A DNA stretch of 64,000 bases from Paenibacillus_E sp964253085 (GTDB lineage: Bacteria; Bacillota; Bacilli; Paenibacillales; NBRC-103111): assembly GCF_964253085.1 (NCBI RefSeq), contig NZ_CAXUQH020000001.1, forward strand, positions 5,580,001 through 5,644,000, in the 5' to 3' direction. Numbering within the stretch: the first letter of the stretch is position 1; each line of letters begins with the position of its first letter. A program made the translations under genes and the position numbers. Positions 43,728 through 52,945 of the stretch are shown piece after piece. The notes under the pieces are model-generated. The model saw only the letters and a program-made list of their open reading frames with translations. It did no database searches and was not told where the DNA came from.

Positions 43728-44783
43728 TTGTTGAAAAAGAAAGCACTCACATCCATCGTATTATCAGCAGCTATTATGTTAGTCGCAGGTTGTGGTCAAA
43801 AAGCTGAGCCAACACCTGCAGCAGGTGGCGCAGCCTCAACTACTCCGGCAGCTACAGCAGCCGCATCCAAGACTTACAAGATCGCGATTTCACAAATTGT
43901 TGAACATCCATCTTTAGATGCAACACGCCAAGGATTCCTAGCAGCACTTAAAGATGCGGGCATCGTAGAAGGTACGAACTTGAAAGTTGACTTCAATAAC
44001 GCACAAGGCGATCAACCCAATAACTTATCCATTGCTCAAAAAATTGCTTCCGCTGACAACGATCTTGTACTTGGTATTGCTACGCCATCTGCACAAGCAG
44101 TCGTACAGCAAGTGAAGAAGGCTCCGATTCTTTTCGCAGCTGTTACAGACCCTCTTGCAGCTAAAATCGTAACCAATGTGGACAAGCCAGGCGGCAATGT
44201 CTCTGGCGCATCTGATACGAATCCAATGGCAGTTGCCCAATTAATGGATTTCGTTGCAGCTAACATGCCGAAAGTGAAGACGGTTGGCCTTGTCCTCAAT
44301 GAAGGTGAACCAAATGCGGTTATTATGGCTAAAAATGCGGAAGAATCTTTAACGAAGCACGGCATCAAGCTTGTTAAAGCGCCAGTTACAAATACTTCTG
44401 AAGTAAAACAAGCTGCGCAATCCCTTGTTGGGCGCGTAGATGCTTTCTTGATTACACTTGATAACACTGTGGTTAGCGGCGTGGATGGTATTATTCAAAT
44501 TGCCAATGACAAGAAAATTCCTTTCTTCTCCAGTGACCGTGATACCGTTGAAAAAGGAGCTTTCGCAACAGTTGGCTTCAAATACTATGATCATGGCTAC
44601 CAAGTAGGTCAAATGGCTGTCGACATTCTCAAGAATGGTAAGAAACCAGCTGACATGAAAGTAACGGTTCCAGACAAAATGGATCTTATCCTAAACCTAA
44701 AAGCAGCTAAAGCACAAGGCATCGAAGTAACGGATGCGATGAAAGCCGCAGTAAAAGATAAAGAGAAAAACATTATTCAGTAA
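43728..44783 (+). CDS. ABC transporter substrate-binding lipoprotein (COG2984/TrpX-like)
   Basis: Lipoprotein of 351 residues: signal peptide with lipobox LVAGC, Ala/Thr/Pro-rich spacer, then a periplasmic-binding fold typical of COG2984 (YKIAISQIVEHPSLDATRQG, ILFAAVTDPLAAKIV, PGGNVSGASDTNP, FFSSDRDTVEKGAFATVGF). Members have been linked to tryptophan or other amino-acid-like substrates; nothing here decides. It starts with TTG, and two adjacent TTG codons (43728, 43731) are possible. GAGAGGGG ends 8 nt before the second, which is slightly better placed. It is followed by a hairpin, then permease and ATPase genes. Confidence 0.92.
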   Translation: MLKKKALTSIVLSAAIMLVAGCGQKAEPTPAAGGAASTTPAATAAASKTYKIAISQIVEHPSLDATRQGFLAALKDAGIVEGTNLKVDFNNAQGDQPNNLSIAQKIASADNDLVLGIATPSAQAVVQQVKKAPILFAAVTDPLAAKIVTNVDKPGGNVSGASDTNPMAVAQLMDFVAANMPKVKTVGLVLNEGEPNAVIMAKNAEESLTKHGIKLVKAPVTNTSEVKQAAQSLVGRVDAFLITLDNTVVSGVDGIIQIANDKKIPFFSSDRDTVEKGAFATVGFKYYDHGYQVGQMAVDILKNGKKPADMKVTVPDKMDLILNLKAAKAQGIEVTDAMKAAVKDKEKNIIQ

Positions 44784-44797
44784 CAAGAAAGAAACTA

Positions 44798-44832
44798 AAG
44801 GGGTGAACGTCACTTTCGTTCACCTCTTTTTT
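44798..44832 (+). terminator. Intra-operon hairpin after the binding-protein gene
   Basis: AGGGGTGAACG / CGTTCACCTCT stem with a 7-nt loop followed by T6. It lies between binding protein and permease, consistent with partial termination that favours the binding protein. Confidence 0.85.
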
Positions 44833-44852
44833 CAAAGTAAGGGGGAATAATA

Positions 44853-45767
44853 ATGATGGATTCAATGACTGGTGCCGTCGAGCTAGGTCTTCTCTATGCC
44901 TTGATGGCGCTAGGTGTTTATATTACGTTTCGTATTCTTGATTTCCCCGATCTAACAGTAGACGGGAGTTTTACAACTGGTGGTGCCATTGCTGCGATTC
45001 TGATCGCAAATGGCTACTCACCACTTCTTGCTTGTTTAGCCGCTTTTGCAGGTGGACTTGTGGCTGGTGCATGTACAGGATTGCTGCATACAAAAGGTAA
45101 GATTAACGGGCTTCTGTCTGGGATTCTCATGATGATTGCCCTCTATTCGATTAATATGCGCATCATGGGCAAGCCGAACATTTCTCTTCTTGGCGTAGAC
45201 ACCTTGTTTACTTCTATGTCGCCTATTGTGGTTGTTCTCATCATTGTGATTGTGTTCAAATTGCTGCTTGATGCGTTCCTGCATACCGATCTCGGTCTTT
45301 CGCTCCGAGCAACGGGGGACAACGCACGCATGATTCGCAGCTTCGGTGCAAATACGGACCAAACAACGATTCTTGGTTTGAGCTTATCGAACGGGTTAGT
45401 GGCGCTATCCGGTGCTCTTATCGCTCAACAATCAGGCTTTGCCGACATCTCTATGGGTATCGGGATGATCGTTGTCGGACTAGCTTCCGTTATTATTGGG
45501 GAAGCGATATTTGGCGCTCGTTCGGTTTTCCAAGCGACATTAGCTGCTGTACTCGGTTCCATCGTATACAGAATTGTTGTCGCATTGGCACTTCGAGTCG
45601 AGTGGCTGAAAGCATCCGACTTGAAGTTAATTACCGCGATTATCGTTATTATCGCGCTCGTTCTGCCATCCGTGCAACGAGCGGTTAAACAAAAAGCGAA
45701 TGCGAAGAAGCGCTCCGCCGAGCTCCTCGAGCTTGCTCTGCAAATGAACAAAGGAGGTGAGCGTTAA
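44853..45767 (+). CDS. ABC transporter permease (COG4120 type)
   Basis: Integral membrane protein of 304 residues with about eight hydrophobic segments, related to branched-chain amino-acid permeases. Diagnostic stretches: MALGVYITFRILDFPDLTVD, GSFTTGGAIAA, HTDLGLSLRATGDNARMIRS (cytoplasmic coupling loop) and GLASVIIGEAIFG. It partners the binding protein upstream and the ATPase downstream. Its stop overlaps the next start by one base (TAATG), implying translational coupling. A ribosome site (AAGGGGG) precedes the ATG pair at 44853. Confidence 0.93.
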   Translation: MMDSMTGAVELGLLYALMALGVYITFRILDFPDLTVDGSFTTGGAIAAILIANGYSPLLACLAAFAGGLVAGACTGLLHTKGKINGLLSGILMMIALYSINMRIMGKPNISLLGVDTLFTSMSPIVVVLIIVIVFKLLLDAFLHTDLGLSLRATGDNARMIRSFGANTDQTTILGLSLSNGLVALSGALIAQQSGFADISMGIGMIVVGLASVIIGEAIFGARSVFQATLAAVLGSIVYRIVVALALRVEWLKASDLKLITAIIVIIALVLPSVQRAVKQKANAKKRSAELLELALQMNKGGER

Positions 45768-46561
45768 TGCTGCAGCTCTCGCAAGTTTCCAAGCTCTTTA
45801 ATCCTGGTTCTGCCGATGAGAAAATTGCGCTCATCGGGATTAACTTAACCCTGAAGCCCGGTGACTTCGTCACGGTCATCGGCAGTAACGGCGCCGGTAA
45901 ATCGACGCTGATGAACATCATCTCCGGCGTCATGACGCCGGATGCCGGAGAAGTGCGCATCGATGGTGAGGTTATCCACCATCTGCCAGAATACGAGCGC
46001 AGCCGCTGGATCGGCCGCGTCTTTCAAGATCCCATGGCGGGGACGGCTCCTCGAATGACCATCGAGGAGAATCTCGCCATGGCGTATGCCCGCGGCAAGA
46101 AGCGCGGGCTCAGCTTCGGCACCAACGCGCGTAAGCGCGCGCTGTTCCTGGAACAGCTGCAGCGCCTCGGCATCGGCCTGGAAGGACGTCTGCGCGCGAA
46201 GGTCGGTCTTCTCTCCGGCGGAGAGCGTCAAGCCCTCAGCTTGCTGATGGCAACGTTCACCAAGCCGCAGATTCTGCTGCTGGATGAGCACACAGCCGCG
46301 CTCGATCCCGCGCGGGCTGAACTCATCACACGATTGACCGAGGAAATCGTGCGCGAAATGAAGCTGACCACACTCATGGTCACGCACAATATGGAGCAAG
46401 CGATTCGTCTCGGCAATCGCCTGATAATGATGGATAAAGGCCGCATCATTCTAGATGTGAACGAAGAACGGAAGAAAAACCTCACGGTAGCGCAGCTGCT
46501 TGGTGAGTTTGAGCACATCAGCGGCAATAAGCTAGCAGATGACCGCGTAGTACTTGGTTAA
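45767..46561 (+). CDS. ABC transporter ATP-binding protein (COG1101 type)
   Basis: ATPase of 264 residues. Walker A GSNGAGKST near residue 43, Q-loop RVFQDPMAG, signature LLSGGERQALSLLMA, Walker B ILLLDEHTAALDP (with H after E, normal for this subgroup), and switch histidine in MVTHNME. Local GC content is higher than in the neighbours (45900-46330) and rich in CGC and GGC codons. It completes the three-gene importer, and a strong terminator follows. Confidence 0.95.
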   Translation: MLQLSQVSKLFNPGSADEKIALIGINLTLKPGDFVTVIGSNGAGKSTLMNIISGVMTPDAGEVRIDGEVIHHLPEYERSRWIGRVFQDPMAGTAPRMTIEENLAMAYARGKKRGLSFGTNARKRALFLEQLQRLGIGLEGRLRAKVGLLSGGERQALSLLMATFTKPQILLLDEHTAALDPARAELITRLTEEIVREMKLTTLMVTHNMEQAIRLGNRLIMMDKGRIILDVNEERKKNLTVAQLLGEFEHISGNKLADDRVVLG

Positions 46562-46565
46562 TTAA

Positions 46566-46613
46566 AGAAGGACAGTCCTTCGAGTAGATTCTACTTGAGG
46601 GCTGTCCTTTTTA
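46566..46613 (+). terminator. Terminator of the ABC operon
   Basis: AAGGACAGTCCTTCGAGTAGA pairs with the following TCTACTTGAGGGCTGTCCTT (few mismatches), ending in TTTTTATTTG. It begins 5 nt past the stop codon. Confidence 0.85.
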
Positions 46614-46639
46614 TTTGAATGAATACGGATGAAACAGCT

Positions 46640-46711
46640 AACTGGAAAAACTCCAGCTAAATTAGATGATTTTCGGTAAATTTCTGGAATAACTGGAAAA
46701 TGCACAGCTAA
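46640..46711 (+). repeat. Two-copy short repeat
   Basis: AACTGGAAAA followed by a CAGCTAA word occurs at 46640-46660 and again at 46691-46711, a 51-bp period. Gap between the ABC operon and lipM; no convincing gene here. Confidence 0.5.
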
Positions 46712-46877
46712 TCCAGCGAGTTTTGACCAAGTAGCCAAGATTGGCTGATATTACCTGTACTAAATCCATTTACTCCTAAAATGTCAGCCATTTCATCTAA
46801 TTTAGCTACATAAAATCCATTTATTCTGCGTTGCCATCGTGCCAAGGCATTTCTACCTGGCCAACCTTTCTCAACAA

Positions 46878-47717
46878 TTAACGCCGTAAATTCCACTCAT
46901 CCGTGCCATATTTCTCTTTCACTAATCGCTCCGTAAGTTCAACCTCATAGTCCGTCAATGACGACTCGACGAGTTCAACACCAAGGCCTAGCGCGATTTC
47001 ACGTCGGAATGCTTCCTCAACTTTGCCTAGAGTAACTTCCGCTTTGCCTTGCGCACGCAGTAATTCATTAATGGCCACCGCTTTCTTCAAAAAGCTTTGT
47101 TTCATGCGATCTGCCACCTTCTCATTCGAGAAGCGCAGCATCCGAAATAATTGATCTGTATCCATGTCGAGCAAAATCGAGCCATGCTGCAATACGACGT
47201 TTTTCTGCCGAACCTGCGCGCTGCCAGCGACTTTGCGACCTTCCACAACCAGCTCGTACCACGAAGGTGAATCGAAGCATGCCGCAGAACCAGCGGAGGC
47301 GTATTTCTCTTTTTCCTCATCGCTCGCCAGCTGCACCATTTCTGCTGCTAGGCCTAACGAACGAAAACCTTGCAATAACCCCTCACTCAACACACGATAA
47401 GCTTCCGTCACATTGCGGGGAATGCCTGGATAATCCTCAGCCACGATGATGCTATACGTCAGCTCTTTATCGTGCAGCACAGCTCTTCCGCCAGTGGGGC
47501 GTCTCACAAAGCCAATTCCCTCGTTCGCTACCGCTTCCTGGTCCACTTCTGCCGCCTTTTGAAAATAACCAATAGATAGCGTCGCAGGATTCCATCCGTA
47601 GAAACGCACCGTTGGCGGAACCTTCCCTTCACTGTGAGCAGTAAGTATCGCTTCATCTAATGCCATATTTTCAGCAGGAGAACGATCTCCTGTATGTATA
47701 AATCGCCAAGCTGTCAT
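46878..47717 (-). CDS. lipM: Octanoyltransferase LipM (lipoate biosynthesis)
   Basis: Transfers octanoyl from acyl carrier protein to GcvH in Gram-positive lipoate synthesis. Protein of 279 residues with the BPL/LplA fold: FYGWNPATLSIGYFQ, VRRPTGGRAVLHDKELTYS, and the key AACFDSPSWYELVVEGRKVA segment, whose Cys (about residue 146) is the acyl-accepting residue that separates LipM from lipoate ligases. Lone gene, divergent from yqhH. AAAGGAAG lies before the ATG. Confidence 0.88.
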   Translation of the reverse strand: MTAWRFIHTGDRSPAENMALDEAILTAHSEGKVPPTVRFYGWNPATLSIGYFQKAAEVDQEAVANEGIGFVRRPTGGRAVLHDKELTYSIIVAEDYPGIPRNVTEAYRVLSEGLLQGFRSLGLAAEMVQLASDEEKEKYASAGSAACFDSPSWYELVVEGRKVAGSAQVRQKNVVLQHGSILLDMDTDQLFRMLRFSNEKVADRMKQSFLKKAVAINELLRAQGKAEVTLGKVEEAFRREIALGLGVELVESSLTDYEVELTERLVKEKYGTDEWNLRR

Positions 47718-47932
47718 CTAGATTCATCTTCCTTTCTTGTAACAACGTCACCTTTTCCCAAAACTAACCTCTATCATAACATATTCAAGTTCAGCGTTCG
47801 AACTGTTAGAGCATCACCTAGTAAAACTCTTACATGGGAAAAGTTATGAAAGATTCTTCTCTGGACATACTAACAAGTATTCGACATTTACGAGGATCAG
47901 CGTAGAATCAGAACGTTTAGGAGGGCACTGCC

Positions 47933-49723
47933 ATGCGTCAACATGATCAGCAAGAGAACATTCGCCCCATTCATAAACAGCTGGATATGCATTTTGAGAG
48001 GGACTGGTTTACCGAGCTGGACAATCGTGTACGTGGAGGAGGTCCTTGGGATGACTGGACCTTATATCAGCTTGCCTACGAATCGGAAGAATCGGGGCTT
48101 ATTTCTACGTTTGATGATATGCAATGCCTTGCGCACCTAGGGACGCTAGAACCTATGGCGCATCAGATTGATACAGCGAAACGAGTGCTCAACGAGATGC
48201 GTGGACGGGCGATTTTGGCCGATGAGGTTGGACTTGGGAAGACGATTGAAGCTGGTTTAATTTTAAAAGAATACATGATCCGCGGGCTTGTCCGCAAAAC
48301 GCTTATCCTTGTACCCGCTTCCCTAGTCCTTCAATGGGTTCGGGAATTGAATACCAAATTCGGCATCCCTGCCGTTGCACATAAGAAAGCCTACATGTGG
48401 CAGCAAGCGGATATTATTGTGGCCTCCATGGATACGGCAAAAAGAGATCCGCATCGCGAGATTGTGATGGGCCTTGAATACGATATGCTCATCGTCGATG
48501 AAGCGCACAAGCTGAAAAATAAGAAAACGACCAACTACACCTTCGTCAACGAGCTGCGTAAAAAATACTGCCTGCTCCTCACAGCTACGCCTGTGCAGAA
48601 CGATCTCAAAGAGCTCTACAACCTGATTACGCTGCTGAAGCCAGGTCAGCTTGGCGGGCAGAACAGTTTCAAGAGCAACTTCGTAGTTGGCAAGCGTACG
48701 CCGAAGAATGAGATTCAGCTGCAGCAGGAGCTTTCTAAGGTGATGATCCGCAACCGTCGGGGAGACGGAGGTGTTCACTATACGAAGCGGATTGTGCGAA
48801 ATATCCCTCTCACGCTCTCGGATGATGAGCAAGCCCTCTATGATGGGGTTACGAATTTCGTACGAACACGCTATTCCGAAAGTGGCGGCGACCTCAGCTC
48901 CATGCTTTCTATGATTACGCTCCAGCGTGAGGTGTGCAGTTCGCGAGACGCTGTTTTTATTACGCTAGTAAATTTATTTAAAAAGACAGCTGAGGACTCG
49001 CCTGTACGGCCCAAAATATGGGAGCTCGTCGAGCTTATTCGGAGCATTAAGTCCAATAGCAAAGCGGAAACCACGATGCGACTCATCCAAGACATCAATG
49101 ATAAAGTCATTATTTTCACGGAGTATCGGGCATCGCAAGAGTATTTGTTGAACTATCTCAAGGAACATAAGATTACGGCAGTCCCTTATCGCGGCGGCAT
49201 GAATCGCGGCAAAAAAGACTGGATGATGGATTTGTTCCGAAATCGGGTACAAGTTCTTATAGCCACCGAGGCCGGTGGCGAGGGCATTAATCTCCAATTT
49301 TGCCACAACATGATCAACTTCGATCTGCCTTGGAACCCTATGCGCGTGGAACAACGGATCGGCAGGGTCCATCGCCTTGGGCAAACGCATGATGTGAACA
49401 TTTACAACTTATCCACAAGGAATACCATTGAAGAACATATCCTCTCGCTCTTACACGAGAAGATCAATATGTTCGAATTAGTTATTGGTCAGCTGGATAC
49501 GATTCTGGAGAAAATCGAGAAACGAGGCTCGCTTGAGACATCCCTGTTCCGCATGGTAATGGAAGCTGGTTCTGGCGAGGAAATTCGTCGTAAAATCGAT
49601 GAACTCGGACATTCCATCAGCGAAGTAAGAGAAGAGATTGAACAAAATCCGCAATATGGCGCCAAGTTCCAGGACATCCTTGATGCTGTAGGCGGTTCCC
49701 AAGGTGTGGAGGTGGGTCCATGA
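47933..49723 (+). CDS. yqhH: SNF2-type helicase, YqhH family
   Basis: Cytoplasmic ATPase of 596 residues with RapA/SNF2 core motifs: Walker A ILADEVGLGKTIEAGLI, motif II LIVDEAHKLKN, motif III LLLTATPVQN, and C-terminal helicase motifs IIFTEYRASQEYL, TEAGGEGINLQFCHNMINFD and EQRIGRVHRLGQTHDV. It overlaps the yqhG start by 4 bp (ATGA), the same pair as in Bacillus. Its role is not well defined; DNA- or RNA-polymerase-associated translocation is inferred from the family. GGAGGG lies before the ATG. Confidence 0.92.
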   Translation: MRQHDQQENIRPIHKQLDMHFERDWFTELDNRVRGGGPWDDWTLYQLAYESEESGLISTFDDMQCLAHLGTLEPMAHQIDTAKRVLNEMRGRAILADEVGLGKTIEAGLILKEYMIRGLVRKTLILVPASLVLQWVRELNTKFGIPAVAHKKAYMWQQADIIVASMDTAKRDPHREIVMGLEYDMLIVDEAHKLKNKKTTNYTFVNELRKKYCLLLTATPVQNDLKELYNLITLLKPGQLGGQNSFKSNFVVGKRTPKNEIQLQQELSKVMIRNRRGDGGVHYTKRIVRNIPLTLSDDEQALYDGVTNFVRTRYSESGGDLSSMLSMITLQREVCSSRDAVFITLVNLFKKTAEDSPVRPKIWELVELIRSIKSNSKAETTMRLIQDINDKVIIFTEYRASQEYLLNYLKEHKITAVPYRGGMNRGKKDWMMDLFRNRVQVLIATEAGGEGINLQFCHNMINFDLPWNPMRVEQRIGRVHRLGQTHDVNIYNLSTRNTIEEHILSLLHEKINMFELVIGQLDTILEKIEKRGSLETSLFRMVMEAGSGEEIRRKIDELGHSISEVREEIEQNPQYGAKFQDILDAVGGSQGVEVGP

Positions 49724-50736
49724 ATAAACGAAACATTCACTCGTTCGTGATGCGTTTTCTAGAAGCCTACGACTGTACGATTCTAGAGAAAACCCCTGCC
49801 TCTGTGACGGTTAAGCTCTCTCCCGATGCAGATCGGGAAATGACGGGCCGGCCTTACTATTGGAGCTTCATTGAGCGAACTGGTGCTGCTGCGGAAACGA
49901 TGACTTATAAATTCGTGTTCGATCCGGAGCAAATGAAACTCGAAACAAAGCCTAAACCCGCGGCCGTGACCGCTGTCCAAAGTCCTCCGTACACTGGCTA
50001 CGGGCCACCAGGTACAGGCGGCGCTGTTGCTTCAACAGGTAGTGCGGCAGCAGGTAGTGCGCCGGACAGTATACTCGGCCGTTATTTCGGGTTCGTTCCA
50101 ACGACCATCACGACACGCGTTCCACAAGATGATGTCACCTTCGGCAGCAGGCGACTTGACCAGATCTTCGGTATCGTTCGCGAGCGTGGACGCTTCATTC
50201 ATTTATTCGAAGAGCCCTTCCCGACGGGGGCGACGTATCATGCTTCCCTCGTCTACAATACGTGGCTTTGTGTGAACTACAAGGTTGAGCTTCTCTGTGA
50301 CCGTAAGCGGACAGAAATTCATTCCCTTGCGATTCAGCTGGGCACCGGTGAAATTCGCGAGCATTTTCATAAGCAAATGCTTACGAAAAGTCTGTCGCCG
50401 AAGCTCCCTGCGAATAGTCACATTTTACCGGACACGATTTCAATCCCCAAAGCAATCAATGCCTTGGAGATGACACTCGAGCGCAAAGTCAGCACCTACG
50501 ACCACCGCTGGGCCGATGAAGCGAATGCCCGGCATCGCAGTGAAATCGATCGTGTGGAGAGCTATTACAACGGGCTTTTATTGGCAGCAGAACCTGACAA
50601 AAGAGATGAAATTGAAATTCAATGTCGGAATCGTTTGGAAGAGATCGATTGGCAGCATAAGCCACGGATCGCTGTATCCGTCATTAATGGCGGACTATTT
50701 CACTTAAATGCGAGTCGAATCGCATCCAGAAACTGA
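49720..50736 (+). CDS. yqhG: YqhG family protein
   Basis: Protein of 338 residues of unknown function, conserved beside SNF2 helicase YqhH in Bacillales. Recognisable start NKRNIHSFVMRFLEAYDCTI, TVKLSPDADREMTGRPYYWS, and GRFIHLFEEPFPTGATYHAS. A low-complexity Gly/Ala/Ser/Pro segment (about 90-115) looks like an added linker. No signal peptide or membrane segment. Translationally coupled to yqhH by ATGA overlap, so the two probably act together. Confidence 0.85.
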   Translation: MNKRNIHSFVMRFLEAYDCTILEKTPASVTVKLSPDADREMTGRPYYWSFIERTGAAAETMTYKFVFDPEQMKLETKPKPAAVTAVQSPPYTGYGPPGTGGAVASTGSAAAGSAPDSILGRYFGFVPTTITTRVPQDDVTFGSRRLDQIFGIVRERGRFIHLFEEPFPTGATYHASLVYNTWLCVNYKVELLCDRKRTEIHSLAIQLGTGEIREHFHKQMLTKSLSPKLPANSHILPDTISIPKAINALEMTLERKVSTYDHRWADEANARHRSEIDRVESYYNGLLLAAEPDKRDEIEIQCRNRLEEIDWQHKPRIAVSVINGGLFHLNASRIASRN

Positions 50737-50852
50737 CGCTAGTCGCTAAAACCTCGCAAATAACCCGCAACAGGTTCTAACATTCTTTTTAAGGCATACG
50801 CATTACAATAGTCACATACACTAAGAGGTTAGCGAGAGGCAGGTGAACGAAG

Positions 50853-51797
50853 ATGAAGTCGTGGACCACTTGGACAGCCACTTGTATTATTTTGTGCAGT
50901 ATTGGCTTCATGCCCTTACACACTTCAGCTGTTGACAACTTAGGCGGGACAAGCCCTACTCAGGCGCAAGTGAAGGAACCTAATAAAGCAGCAGCCTCAA
51001 CATCGGACTTGACGAGTACATCATCATTCGATTCAACGATCAGTAAATGGCAATCGACGCTTGCGAAGGAAGATGGTTTTGAAAACTGGATGCACGCACG
51101 TTGGAACAGCTATCCACTTGGACCTGGCACCCATGGCTGGGTCGTCATCCTCACCGATCAAGGTCATGAAGTGGGCTACATGATTGTGCATGCCACCGAT
51201 TCTGGCGGTTTCCGTTTGACCGAATATGGGACAGGCAAGTCTCCGCTATTTAGTTTAGCTACGTTGTATCGCTCTTTGATACAACAAGAACTCATTCCTT
51301 CTACAACCCTTTACGACGATTTTGTGCAAAATGAAACGATCATTGAAGACCGCTTATATATGGATACCCTTACTTCTGTTTGGAAAATCGTGCTGGATGA
51401 CGAGACCTATTATCTCGACGCCAAATCAGGGGAATTGCTTCCGCTGACAGAGGATCCAACACCACGTATGGCGTATGATCTGAGTGTCTCCTCCGATTTA
51501 TCGCATGGTACAGCTCAAACCCTGGTACGCCCCCCTTTTGATCCTTACGAGCGTTTGCCATGGATTACAGGCACACCGCTGCCGGTGACATCCTTGCCTG
51601 AGCTCCAGATTGCCCTGGAGCAGCAAGGAGATTTGACCTACGTCACAAAGCTGTATGATGATCAGGTGACGATGCCGTTAACTGTTTTAGGTTATCAACA
51701 ATGGATATATGGGGATAACTATCTTATACTCGAGCACGATGGTCCTCGATATGTGCAATTGGATGCTTCGTTAGAGCTTGGGAAGATTTATCCATAG
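50853..51797 (+). CDS. Unrecognised secreted protein
   Basis: Protein of 314 residues with a signal peptide (1-26, cut after SAV or nearby) and a Ser/Thr-rich spacer. The body has mixed alpha/beta character (WMHARWNSYPLGPGTHGWVV, GHEVGYMIVHATD, WKIVLDDETYYLDAKSGELL). The last pattern resembles a PepSY-like sheet, but that is weak. GAGGCAGGTGAACGAAG precedes the ATG. It stands alone between yqhG and a bidirectional terminator. No function proposed. Confidence 0.75.
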   Translation: MKSWTTWTATCIILCSIGFMPLHTSAVDNLGGTSPTQAQVKEPNKAAASTSDLTSTSSFDSTISKWQSTLAKEDGFENWMHARWNSYPLGPGTHGWVVILTDQGHEVGYMIVHATDSGGFRLTEYGTGKSPLFSLATLYRSLIQQELIPSTTLYDDFVQNETIIEDRLYMDTLTSVWKIVLDDETYYLDAKSGELLPLTEDPTPRMAYDLSVSSDLSHGTAQTLVRPPFDPYERLPWITGTPLPVTSLPELQIALEQQGDLTYVTKLYDDQVTMPLTVLGYQQWIYGDNYLILEHDGPRYVQLDASLELGKIYP

Positions 51798-51831
51798 TCA
51801 GAGAGAACCAAGCTGTTATCTGGTTCACAAT

Positions 51832-51892
51832 AAAAAGTGGCTGATCACAAGTAGAAGATTCTACAAGTGACCAGCCATTTTTCGCACATTTT
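51832..51892. terminator. Bidirectional terminator
   Basis: AAAAAGTGGCTG / CCAGCCATTTTT outer stem, continued by GTAGAA / TTCTAC inner stem. It separates the convergent genes ending at 51797 and 51900. Confidence 0.85.
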
Positions 51893-51899
51893 ACCACAC

Positions 51900-52091
51900 T
51901 CATTTTCTCGACTTCGACCGCCCGAACAGCATCCGCGTCGCTAATGGAAGCATCCCAAACCAACGCGTTTGCCAACCCTCACGTTGTTCCTTCATCGACG
52001 CTTTGGCTTGTTGACGAACTTCCTTCGGCGTGTCGATATAGGTAACGACTTGTTGGGTTATGTACTTCACAAGATCATCGCTTTTTGCCAT
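51900..52091 (-). CDS. yqzE: YqzE family small protein
   Basis: Protein of 63 residues matching the YqzE pattern: LVKYITQQVVTYIDTPKEVR, then REGWQTRWFGMLPLATRMLF. Bacillus YqzE lies near the comG operon and its function is unsettled. A short hydrophobic C-terminal stretch and strong positive charge suggest a peripheral membrane protein. AAAGGCAGGTGGGCG upstream of the ATG serves as ribosome site. Confidence 0.8.
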   Translation of the reverse strand: MAKSDDLVKYITQQVVTYIDTPKEVRQQAKASMKEQREGWQTRWFGMLPLATRMLFGRSKSRK

Positions 52092-52182
52092 ACGCCCACC
52101 TGCCTTTTACCCTTATTGTAACCAGAGCAACAGGGCTTTAAACTACACGAAGACAGGTGGCAGGCCGCTTACTCACTGGCAT

Positions 52183-52464
52183 TCACCCTGGTTTTCCGCC
52201 GCTCTCCGCAATAATTTTATCAGCAAAGGATTTAATCGTACCGCAGCCTAACAGCATTGGCTTATTATCACATTGCAACAGCAAAGTTTGAGCATTCGTA
52301 TCCCAGGCATATTGGAAGCCAACATTCATGCTGACGACTGAAATCGTAAATTTGCCTGATGCTGTGTTCGGAATAGCAAACCCCTGCCTCCTACCCACCT
52401 GCTGTAGTGCTCTGAATACGGAAGGCGAAATCCCTTTATACATCCATGTGCTACAAGTTGCCAT
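52183..52464 (-). CDS. Small unrecognised protein
   Basis: Protein of 93 residues (MATCSTWMYKGISPSVFRAL). Two internal strands (KFTISVVSMNVGFQYAWDTN; TLLLQCDNKPMLLGCGTI) and a final helix suggest a compact alpha/beta fold. GAGGTG lies 9 nt before the ATG at 52464, so the ATG seven codons upstream is less likely. No signal peptide; function unknown. Confidence 0.65.
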   Translation of the reverse strand: MATCSTWMYKGISPSVFRALQQVGRRQGFAIPNTASGKFTISVVSMNVGFQYAWDTNAQTLLLQCDNKPMLLGCGTIKSFADKIIAESGGKPG

Positions 52465-52631
52465 AGGTTTTCTCACCTCTTTCAATTAGGATCATTAAAT
52501 TGTATGAGGCAAGAGCTGAAATCGTGCTTATTTCCCTAAAAAGCCTATCGCCTGATCGTTACATTTGCTTCTAAACTCGTCCAACGAACATAAGCTAGAG
52601 TAACTAGAGAGAGAAAGAGGTGTTGGTTTGA

Positions 52632-52856
52632 ATGTGGGAACTAATGCTTGCTACCGAGCAGCTTGACATTTATATGGATGAAGTCAATCTTAAACTCGAG
52701 ATCCGAATTAAGTCAGATCGGGATTTAGTACCATTAGTAATTCGAATGAACCATACAGATTTAACCCAGTTAATCTATACCCTGCTGGAAATCAATCGGA
52801 GTTTTCGAGGAGATATTCCTTTTTTTCATACGAAAAAGCTGCCAGGCAAAGCCTAG
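52632..52856 (+). CDS. Small unrecognised protein
   Basis: Protein of 74 residues with alternating charged strands (DIYMDEVNLKLEIRIKSDRD) and a helix (LTQLIYTLLEINRSF). AAAGAGGTG lies upstream of the ATG, and a strong terminator follows within 10 nt, which supports a real gene. Function unknown. Confidence 0.6.
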   Translation: MWELMLATEQLDIYMDEVNLKLEIRIKSDRDLVPLVIRMNHTDLTQLIYTLLEINRSFRGDIPFFHTKKLPGKA

Positions 52857-52865
52857 CCAGACAGC

Positions 52866-52923
52866 AAAAAAAGCACGATGCACTCCCCCACTTTCCCGTG
52901 GTTCGGAGCCATCGTGCTTTTTT
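52866..52923. terminator. Bidirectional terminator between convergent genes
   Basis: AAAAAAAGCACGATG / CATCGTGCTTTTTT perfect stem with a 29-nt loop, serving the genes at 52632-52856 (+) and 52946-53599 (-). Confidence 0.9.
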
Positions 52924-52945
52924 CCATCGAATGTTGACCCGATGT

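Noticed and set aside
46708..46896. 62-codon minus-strand frame after lipM
   Set aside because: It starts with GTG inside the last codons of lipM, has no clear ribosome site, and overlaps the short repeat at 46691-46711. Composition gives no sign of a protein.
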